From Flavobacteriales bacterium (GTDB lineage: Bacteria > Bacteroidota > Bacteroidia > NS11-12g > UBA9320), in assembly GCA_020635395.1 (NCBI GenBank), contig JACJZV010000001.1, positions 558,001 to 622,000 of the forward strand: 64,000 bases of DNA. Reading direction: 5' to 3'. The notes under the pieces are model-generated. The model was not told where the DNA came from. It saw nothing but the letters and a program-made list of their open reading frames with translations, and did no database searches. Both the position numbers and the translations under genes were made by a program. Below, piece by piece: positions 8,723 to 16,000 of the stretch (position 1 is its first letter; every line of letters starts with the position of its first letter).

Positions 8723-9529
8723 ATGAAAACAAAATTACTTCTCACCATTATTGTCTTTTTGAGTAATTGCCTATTCGGATTTTCTCAAACAATAGACCAA
8801 ATCAAAAAAGCATCGGATGAACACAATGCCCCAAAGAAAACTCCAAAATCAAGTGAAGATGGAAACTCGAGTGATTATTATGAAGAGCCTCCACAAACAC
8901 AAGTAGAGGAGGAGGAAGAAGAGGAAGAGTCCGTATCCGACAATAATTATTATGTTTATAGACAAAGAACGCCACGGCCACCGAGGCCTCCACGAATAAA
9001 ATATAGTGATACTGCACAAAATTATAAGCCAAACGGTGGTTCGGTTGCTTTTCGATATACGCTCGACAATAGAAATTTATCTATCGGAGTGTTGGAGGCA
9101 AAATTCCATATTGGGGCACTTCAATTACGAATTAGGGAAAATATGCTCACTGAATTCCACCCCGACAAAACGGATCATTACAATACATTGGATTTGCAAT
9201 TGTTTGGTTTTCAGACAAGAAGCAACGAGCCATTTGGCATTGCAGCAGGCATTGGCGTGATGAATGAACAATACTCGGGTAAGGCTTATTTTGAAATGAC
9301 GGAGGAAATTAGGATGGATTTTACTCCCAAACTCGGTTTCGAAATTTGTGGCCGGCAGGCATTTAATAAGGGTGTCACGGTTCGTGTGGAGTGGAACAGT
9401 TCCGTAAATGTACTGCTGTTAAAAAAACCGAGGTATAAGGTTAAGCTAAACGGAATCTATAATCTTGCAACATACTATGAAACAGTTGATTATACTAGTT
9501 TTTTATGCGGTCTAACCATGTCTCTTTAG
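8723..9529 (+). CDS. Secreted hypothetical protein with acidic and Pro/Arg linker
   Basis: A 268-residue protein with a clear Sec signal peptide (MKTKLLLTIIVFLSNCLFGF, cut near SQ). It then has a low-complexity segment of about 80 residues containing a run of eight Glu (residues ~63-70) followed by TPRPPRPPRIK. The C-terminal ~150 residues alternate polar and hydrophobic positions (LQLRIRENM, LDLQLFGFQ, YKVKLNGIYNLA), which suggests a beta-rich or barrel domain at the outer membrane. An ATG at 8666 would place 19 extra residues before the signal peptide and is rejected. I do not recognise the family. Confidence 0.6.
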   Translation: MKTKLLLTIIVFLSNCLFGFSQTIDQIKKASDEHNAPKKTPKSSEDGNSSDYYEEPPQTQVEEEEEEEESVSDNNYYVYRQRTPRPPRPPRIKYSDTAQNYKPNGGSVAFRYTLDNRNLSIGVLEAKFHIGALQLRIRENMLTEFHPDKTDHYNTLDLQLFGFQTRSNEPFGIAAGIGVMNEQYSGKAYFEMTEEIRMDFTPKLGFEICGRQAFNKGVTVRVEWNSSVNVLLLKKPRYKVKLNGIYNLATYYETVDYTSFLCGLTMSL

Positions 9530-9545
9530 ATGTGGGAAGTATGCT

Positions 9546-9553
9546 TACTTTTG
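9546..9553 (+). promoter_or_regulatory. Candidate promoter (-7 box) upstream of the 9630 gene
   Basis: TACTTTTG is an exact TAnnTTTG match with a TTTA 17 bp upstream (9525-9528) as a weak -33 box. It lies 77 bp before the ATG at 9630, a longer leader than the other candidates here, so support is moderate. Confidence 0.35.
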
Positions 9554-9629
9554 TTGGATATTCAAAAAAAGGAGTATTCTTCAAAACCTTTTTAAAAAAT
9601 TATCGTCTTTGAAAAAGAAGAAAAGAGAA

Positions 9630-10052
9630 ATGAAAAAAGTACTGTCCATAATTTTTTTATTCATGGCTACGGCGGTTGTCGCACAAGCACAAACCGAGAA
9701 GCCATTGTTGGGCGATAGCCCATGGCAAATTATAGTTTCTGATGATATAACCCTTCAGTCTGGAGTGTTTGTAGAATATGAATTTCCGGCGGATACAGGA
9801 TATGATTACGTACTTTCCATGACCCACGGAAGGCAAAACGTGCATGCAGTCATTGTTATCTCAAATGTTCAAGATTCCATTGTTTCCAGATATGTACAAG
9901 ATCAAAACAGTAGAACGCTTGATTGTAATTTTTGGGTGGATCATTCGGCTTCATACAAGGCGTTGGTGGGCATTACCGACCCCGCCGGAGCCAGGGGAGA
10001 TGAAATTGTTACCGCCTTTTCATTGGTAAGGAAAAAAAGAGTGGAAGAATAA
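9630..10052 (+). CDS. Small secreted hypothetical protein
   Basis: A 140-residue protein with a signal peptide (MKKVLSIIFLFMATAVVAQ) and a mature part of about 120 residues with beta-type composition (WQIIVSDDITLQSGVFVEYE, VHAVIVISNVQDSIV). The ATG at 9630, preceded by a purine-rich AAAAGAGAA, is chosen over a TTG at 9609. I do not recognise a family. It lies between another secreted hypothetical and the MuiA-family gene, all in the same direction, so an envelope role is likely, but nothing more specific can be said. Confidence 0.55.
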   Translation: MKKVLSIIFLFMATAVVAQAQTEKPLLGDSPWQIIVSDDITLQSGVFVEYEFPADTGYDYVLSMTHGRQNVHAVIVISNVQDSIVSRYVQDQNSRTLDCNFWVDHSASYKALVGITDPAGARGDEIVTAFSLVRKKRVEE

Positions 10053-10068
10053 AAAATTTTCATTTACC

Positions 10069-10115
10069 TACAACATTTTGGCGGTATGGAGACACCGTAT
10101 TATAAAAATGTTGTA
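10069..10115 (+). promoter_or_regulatory. Hairpin covering the muiA translation start region
   Basis: Perfect 11-bp arms TACAACATTTT (10069-10079) and AAAATGTTGTA (10105-10115) enclose a smaller CGGT/ACCG pair (10082-10085 with 10094-10097). The right arm ends on the first base of the ATG at 10115. In RNA this would bury the region where a ribosome loads. No T-run follows, so it is not a standard terminator. Confidence 0.5.
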
Positions 10116-11794
10116 TGAAAAATGTATTGTTGGCAGCCTTTGCTGTTCTGTTCTCCTTAAACCAAACCATCGCTCAAGACATCGTAAAAATCATTGATTC
10201 TCGAATTACCAATGTCACTGTATTTATGCAGGGTGCACAGGTTACCAGAAGCGGGAAAGTCTCGTTACCCAAAGGTCAGTCGTATGTGGTGTTTGACGAG
10301 GTGTCGCCATCAACAAATCAAGAAAGTTTGAAGGCTTCAGGAAAAGGAAGTTTTACAATTTTGGATATTAGCTATCGGGTTTTTTATCCGGAGCCAGAGG
10401 CCATCAACCAAAAAGAACAAAATGCTACTCAACAAAAAATCAATAAGGTTTTAGATTCTATCAAAATTCACAATCTGAATATGGCCAATAATTCGGAGAA
10501 AATAAATGCGGTGCAAACAGAAAAAAATCTGTTGCTCGGTCATCCGCTGTTAAGAGGTGGAGGAAAGCCAGATTCACTTGATTTACTCAAAGGAACCTTG
10601 GAATATTTGGAGGGGAAATTGAAAACATTGGCTGACAGATTGTTGGAGCTAAAACTCATCGAAAATAAAATGTTGGAAGAGAGCAACAGGTTGTCTCAAC
10701 GCCATCAAGAACTGGTAAATTTTCAGCAAAACGGACAGTGGCCTATGCAAAAAGCTCCCAAATATCAAATCGTGGTTTCTGTAATGGCCGAGGCAGCAAC
10801 TTCGGCAGAACTGGAAGTAAACTACAGTGTATTTTCAGCCGGATGGAGTCCGTGGTACGATATTTCGGCCAAAGATGCAGGCAATGATATTGAATTGATT
10901 TACAAAGCTGCGGTTTACCAAAATTCAGGCGAAGACTGGAGCGGTGTGAGGCTGCGAGTTTCAAACGCCAATCCAAATCAAAGTAATGTAAAGCCCGTTT
11001 TGCCGGTTTGGTATATCAACTATTATCAACACATTCAACGAACTGTAGCCAACAAAGACAAAGCCCTCAGAAAAGAGGCCTACTACTACAATACCACAGA
11101 AGCAAAGGCCGATATGGCAGAAATGGATGATGAAAAAGCACCAGCCGCAACTATGGCTTACGATTACAGTCAAAAAATGCAAAATTTCTCATCGGTAGAG
11201 TTTGATATTTCGCTGCCGTATAACATAAAAAGCAACGGAAAGGTGCACTATGTAACGGTGCAAAGACACGTGCTAAAAGCGGAATTTAAACATTTCTTGG
11301 TGCCAAAATTGGACAACGATGCCTTTGTGGTAGCTCGTATTCTTGATTGGGAAAACTTGGATTTATTAGTAGGCAATGCCAATATTTATTTTGGTAATAC
11401 CTTTATCGGTCGCACCGTTATTGACCCAACGGTAGTAATGGACACTCTCGAGGTTTCGATGGGTAGATACCGCTCTATGGCTGTAAAGAGAACAAAGTTA
11501 GATGAGGAAAACAAAAACAAAATTATAGGTTCAAACAAGGTGTATAGTGCTACCTATCAAATAGAAGTTAGAAACAATAGCGGCAACCCCATCGATTTGG
11601 TGTTGGAAGATCAAATACCGACCACCACCAATCAGAACATCAAAATTGAACTGGTAAATGCCGATGGTGGGGAGCTGAATGCTCAAACGGGTTTGATAAC
11701 TTGGCGAATGAAATTAGCTCCGCAGAAAAAACAGATTGTCAAATACAAATACACCATTGAATATCCTAAAGAACAGACATTGGGCGGATTGTGA
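10115..11794 (+). CDS. MuiA-family (DUF4140/DUF4139) secreted protein
   Basis: A 559-residue protein with signal peptide (MKNVLLAAFAVLFSLNQTIA). An N-terminal DUF4140-type domain follows (ITNVTVFMQGAQVTRSGKVS), then a coiled-coil-like stretch from about residue 92 to 208, and a long C-terminal DUF4139 domain (YSVFSAGWSPWYDISA; IEVRNNSGNPIDLVLEDQIP). This is the layout of the mucoidy inhibitor A family, named for a Rhizobium gene that affects exopolysaccharide; the molecular function is not known. It is likely periplasmic or outer-membrane associated. A hairpin covers its start and a perfect 48-bp palindrome lies after its stop. Confidence 0.85.
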   Translation: MKNVLLAAFAVLFSLNQTIAQDIVKIIDSRITNVTVFMQGAQVTRSGKVSLPKGQSYVVFDEVSPSTNQESLKASGKGSFTILDISYRVFYPEPEAINQKEQNATQQKINKVLDSIKIHNLNMANNSEKINAVQTEKNLLLGHPLLRGGGKPDSLDLLKGTLEYLEGKLKTLADRLLELKLIENKMLEESNRLSQRHQELVNFQQNGQWPMQKAPKYQIVVSVMAEAATSAELEVNYSVFSAGWSPWYDISAKDAGNDIELIYKAAVYQNSGEDWSGVRLRVSNANPNQSNVKPVLPVWYINYYQHIQRTVANKDKALRKEAYYYNTTEAKADMAEMDDEKAPAATMAYDYSQKMQNFSSVEFDISLPYNIKSNGKVHYVTVQRHVLKAEFKHFLVPKLDNDAFVVARILDWENLDLLVGNANIYFGNTFIGRTVIDPTVVMDTLEVSMGRYRSMAVKRTKLDEENKNKIIGSNKVYSATYQIEVRNNSGNPIDLVLEDQIPTTTNQNIKIELVNADGGELNAQTGLITWRMKLAPQKKQIVKYKYTIEYPKEQTLGGL

Positions 11795-11822
11795 TGGATG
11801 AAACATCGGCAGGACACTGAAT

Positions 11823-11883
11823 GAACACGCCGTAGGAACACGCTGTAGGAACACGCCTCGAGGCGTGTTCCTACAGCGTGTTC
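11823..11883. repeat. Perfect 48-bp palindrome with 13-bp tandem units
   Basis: Positions 11836-11883 equal their own reverse complement with no mismatch and no spacer, centred on CTCGAG at 11857-11862. Each arm is built from the unit GAACACGCYGTAG, with an extra unit at 11823-11835 that can pair alternatively with 11876-11883. GC content is clearly above that of the flanks. It sits in the intergenic gap between the MuiA-family and DUF4340 genes. It looks like a REP- or MITE-type intergenic element or a bidirectional terminator (it lacks a T-run). No second copy is visible in this window. Confidence 0.8.
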
Positions 11884-11927
11884 ATTTCCGTTCGTCAAAT
11901 AAGGCTTTTTGTTGATGCCGAACACCT

Positions 11928-11935
11928 TATTTTTG
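11928..11935 (+). promoter_or_regulatory. Candidate promoter (-7 box) for the DUF4340 gene
   Basis: TATTTTTG matches TAnnTTTG exactly, with a TTTG at 11908-11911 (spacing 16) as a -33 box. It ends 14 bp before the ATG at 11950 and lies just downstream of the palindrome, which implies the DUF4340 gene has its own promoter. Confidence 0.5.
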
Positions 11936-11949
11936 CCCAATATATCATC

Positions 11950-12975
11950 ATGAGTTCAAAAAAATATTTGTTAATACTGATTTTGTTGGTGGCTGCGGCA
12001 GTGGGGTTGTATGTCTTGAGGGGCCAAAAACTAAATAGCCATAAAAACACAGAGGATTTTTACATCGAGAATCCCGATAAAGTGGAAATGATTTTTATGA
12101 CCAATTTATTAGGGGATAAACAGATTTTTCTTAAAAAAAGTGCCGATGGAAATTGGACGGTAAATGACAGTTTTCCAGCCAACAAAAAAGAAGTTGATTT
12201 TTTGTTAAACGGAACTATGGCCAAACTGCGAACCACCGGCCCTGTGCCAAATGCAGCCAAGCAAAATATTATAAAAGCCATGGCCATAGATGGAATAAAG
12301 GTGGAAATATATGAGAACGGAAAAAACCCAATAAAGACCTATATTGTTGGAGGCACCACACCTTCATTGTTGGGAACCTATTTTAAAAATGAGGGAAATG
12401 TTGACCCCAAAATTGTTGCTATTCCTGGAGAAGAAGGGTTTGTAAATATTCGTTATTCGTTGGATTTAGACAATTGGATAAGCCGCACCATTTTTGACAG
12501 CAAGAGATTGGATATTGAAGAAGTGGAAGTGATTTATGGAGAAACTCCGCTGCATGGGTTTAAAATGGTTCAGAATAGCGATGGAAATATCGATTTTACG
12601 GCTGAAAAATTTGATGAGAAAATGCTAAACGGAGCGGCAGTGAAATCGTATCTGAATAATTTTGAATTGAAGAATTTTGAGGGGTTTATTTATGCTAATG
12701 ATTCTTTAAAAGACTCACTTTTAAAAACAACGCCATATTGCACTATTCGGCTAAAAAGTAAGAACAGAGGTGTTGATGAACTTAAATTTTACCGTAAAAA
12801 AAGCTACGAAAAAATGCACGGTTTGTATGATTCACAAGGCAATCAATTGGCGTATGACCCAGATAGATTTTATGGAATCTACAACAAACTCGGCAGAGTG
12901 CTGATAGTGCAGGATTATACATTCTCAAAAAATTTAAGAAGCGTCAATAACTTCTTGCTCACAAACCCCGAGTAA
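11950..12975 (+). CDS. DUF4340 domain-containing protein
   Basis: A 341-residue protein with one N-terminal membrane anchor (KYLLILILLVAAAVGLYVL) and an exported domain of the DUF4340 type, recognisable from a KNTEDFYIENPDKVEMIFM-like start and repeated short strands (DKQIFLKKSADGNWTVNDSF; KTYIVGGTTPSLLGTYF). In other bacteria DUF4340 proteins often sit beside gliding-type ABC transporter genes (GldG-like), but none is present here. The ATG at 11950 directly precedes the hydrophobic anchor; an earlier ATG at 11878 lies within the palindrome and is rejected. Molecular role unknown. Confidence 0.75.
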   Translation: MSSKKYLLILILLVAAAVGLYVLRGQKLNSHKNTEDFYIENPDKVEMIFMTNLLGDKQIFLKKSADGNWTVNDSFPANKKEVDFLLNGTMAKLRTTGPVPNAAKQNIIKAMAIDGIKVEIYENGKNPIKTYIVGGTTPSLLGTYFKNEGNVDPKIVAIPGEEGFVNIRYSLDLDNWISRTIFDSKRLDIEEVEVIYGETPLHGFKMVQNSDGNIDFTAEKFDEKMLNGAAVKSYLNNFELKNFEGFIYANDSLKDSLLKTTPYCTIRLKSKNRGVDELKFYRKKSYEKMHGLYDSQGNQLAYDPDRFYGIYNKLGRVLIVQDYTFSKNLRSVNNFLLTNPE

Positions 12976-12994
12976 TATCATATCCGTCTAATGT

Positions 12995-13022
12995 TTTTGG
13001 CAATTATGGTAAATTGCCAAAA
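12995..13022. terminator. 11-bp inverted repeat between DUF4340 gene and the BNR/PKD gene
   Basis: TTTTGGCAATT (12995-13005) and AATTGCCAAAA (13012-13022) form a perfect stem with a 6-nt loop, 20 bp after the DUF4340 stop. It could act as a terminator (the U-rich tail is part of the stem) or as an operator for the next gene at 13066. Confidence 0.4.
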
Positions 13023-13065
13023 GGTTCGTAGCTTCGTACGTTCTGTTATACCACATTTGAATGAT

Positions 13066-16000
13066 ATGAAACGGTTATTTGGCCTACTATTTCTTTATAT
13101 TTTTTATTTCAACGCCTATTCTCAAATTACACAAGACACTATAAACAATCCATATTGGGTTGAAATGATGCAAAACCCATCGGTAAATTTTTTCCAAACC
13201 CAGCGGGCATTTGAACTTTATTGGAGTAACAAAACCATCGAAAAAGGCTCAGGTTACAAACCCTTTAAACGGTGGGAATATGCCAAATGGCAAATTATTG
13301 ACAGCTTGGGAAACATTCCGGCTCCCGGAGTTTTGGAAGCAGAAGTTGAAAAATATCTTAGACAAAGAGGTGCAATGGGAGGTGGTTTTGGAAGTTTTAG
13401 TCGAGGTGGAGCTTTGGGAAGTGGGACACCTACTTGTCAGCAAACTGGAAATTGGTTAGAAATTGGCCCCAGATATTTGCCCTCAAACCGAACTGGACAG
13501 CCCAATGGTTTGGGAAGAATTAACTCCATTGGTTTTCATCCTACAGATAGCAATATTGTGTATGTGGGTGCACCAGCGGGTGGACTTTGGCGGAGCTATG
13601 ATGGCGGAAATACATGGGCAACCAATACCGATTCGTTGGCTACGCTCGGTGTTTCGTCTATAGCCGTTGACCCCAATAATCCCGACACAATTTATTTAGG
13701 TACGGGCGATAGAGATGCCAGCGACAGTTATGGCCGAGGTGTCTTTAAAAGTACGGATGGCGGTCAGACATGGAATCAGACTGCTACGGGCATGGGCAAC
13801 AGAACCGTTGGTAAATTGTATATCGACCCACGAAACACCCAAATTTTGTTGGCAGCTACCGATGGTGGAATATACAGAAGCACAAATGGCGGGAATAATT
13901 GGACTCAGGTTCAAACTGGAAATTTTAAAGATTTAACACTTGATGCGGTCAATCCGGACTTTGCGTATGCATGTGCAAGTTCAGCAAAATATTATAAGTC
14001 AACCGATAATGGAGCAACCTGGACAAACATTACCACAGGTTTACCCTCCGGGAAATCGAGAATGGCCGTGGCAGTTACCCCAGCCGATTCCAATTTTGTG
14101 TATGCGGTGGTCACCAATTCCAGCACTTTTGCCGGATTGTATTTGTCGGTGGATAGAGGAAGCAGTTTTACATTAATGAGCGATACCCCGAACATTATGG
14201 ACTATTCGCACCTCGGCACCGGAACGGGGGGGCAGGCATGGTATGATTTGGATATAGCCGCCGACCCATTGGATAAATCCATTTTATATGTGGCCGGAGT
14301 TAATATTTTTCAGAGCAAAGACAGTGGTAAAACATGGAAAATAAACGCCCATTGGGTGGGCAGTGGTGGTGCACCCGAAGTGCATGCCGACAACCACGTT
14401 ATGGAATATCAACCTGCTACCAATACACTTTTTACCGGAAATGATGGAGGAATTTATTTTACAAAAGATTTGGGAAAAAATTGGACCGATATAAGTTCTG
14501 GAATCGGCAATGCCCAAGTATATAGAATTGGTCAAAGTGCCACCAATAGGGATATGCTCATAAATGGCTATCAGGATAATGGAACAGGATTGATGGAAAA
14601 TATGAGCTGGTTCACCACTGTGGGCGGAGACGGAATGGACTGCCTCATTGACCCCAGCGACCCTACGTGGAGCTATAGCGATTTGTATTATGGCGATATC
14701 CGACGCTCAAAAAATGGTTCGAGTCAAGGAACCATCGGTGCCAATGGCAAAAACGGCATTACAGAGCAGGGAGCATGGGTAACTCCTTTTGTGTTGATGG
14801 AAGGCACACCCAGCACCATGTTTGCCGGATACAAAAACGTTTGGAGAACAACCAACGTTACGGCAGCAACTACTTCAGCGGTTACCTGGACTAAAATTTC
14901 AGACAATGTTGCTGGGTCGAATTCACAAAATATTATTGCCTTAGAAAACGCTCCTGCCGACCCTGATATTTTGTATGTTTCCCGCTCGGGAAATGTTTTT
15001 TACAAAAGCACCAACGTTTCTGCCGCCACACCAACTTGGACAGATTTAACATCAAACTTACCCAACAATGCCAATGTAATGACCATAGAGTCTCATTCAA
15101 CAATGAAAAACAGGGTTTGGATTACGCAATCAAATAAAGTGTATCAATCAGACGATGGGGGCAGCAATTGGACAAATATCTCAAGCGGACTGCCTAATAT
15201 TCCGTTGTTAAGTTTGGTTTTCGACAGCAGCAGCCGACTCCAGGGCATGTATATTGGCACCTATATGGGGGTGTTTTACAAAGATACCACCATGAGCTCA
15301 TGGCAGTGGTATAACGACAATATGCCCATCAATACTCGAGTAAATGATATTGAAATATATTACAGCCCGCAGGGTAGAGACAAAAGCCATGTGGTGTGTG
15401 GCACGTATGGGCGAGGCAACTGGCGGTCTCCGCTTTATGACGAAGATTTGGAAGCTCCCATTGCCGGAATGGAGTATTCATCTAATAAATTGTGTTTGGG
15501 AGAAACGCTTTCATTGACAGATACTTCCGAAAATTTGCCAACTGCCTGGCTGTGGAAATTCTCGCCCAATACGGTTTCGTTTGTTAACGGAACAGACAGT
15601 TGCAGCCAGCATCCGCAGGTGGTTTTTAATGCTAAAGGCAAATATTCGGTTAAGTTTTATGCCGAAAACTGTGCAGGGTATGATTCGTTAGAGATGATTG
15701 ATTTTGTGGAAGTTTTTTCTTCCATTAAAGCGGCAAGTTGTACACCCAAAACAAATAACACCACCATCAATGCCGGATTTGGCACATACAGTGTAAGCAT
15801 TGACGGAAAAACGGTTACCAGCAGCGGAACCCGAAGTGAGGGCGAATATTTAGACATGGCTTGCCAAGAAATATTTACCTTAAAAAATGATACAAGCTAT
15901 TTTGTGGACGTAACTCATGGAAAGAGCTATAAAGAATATCTCAAAATTTATATCGACTTTAATAACAACGGAAACTTGGAAGATGCCGGAGAGTTGGTGG

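Noticed and set aside
11823..11856. Tandem GAACACGC units considered as a CRISPR-like repeat
   Set aside because: Units are contiguous without spacers and mirrored into a palindrome; no cas genes nearby.
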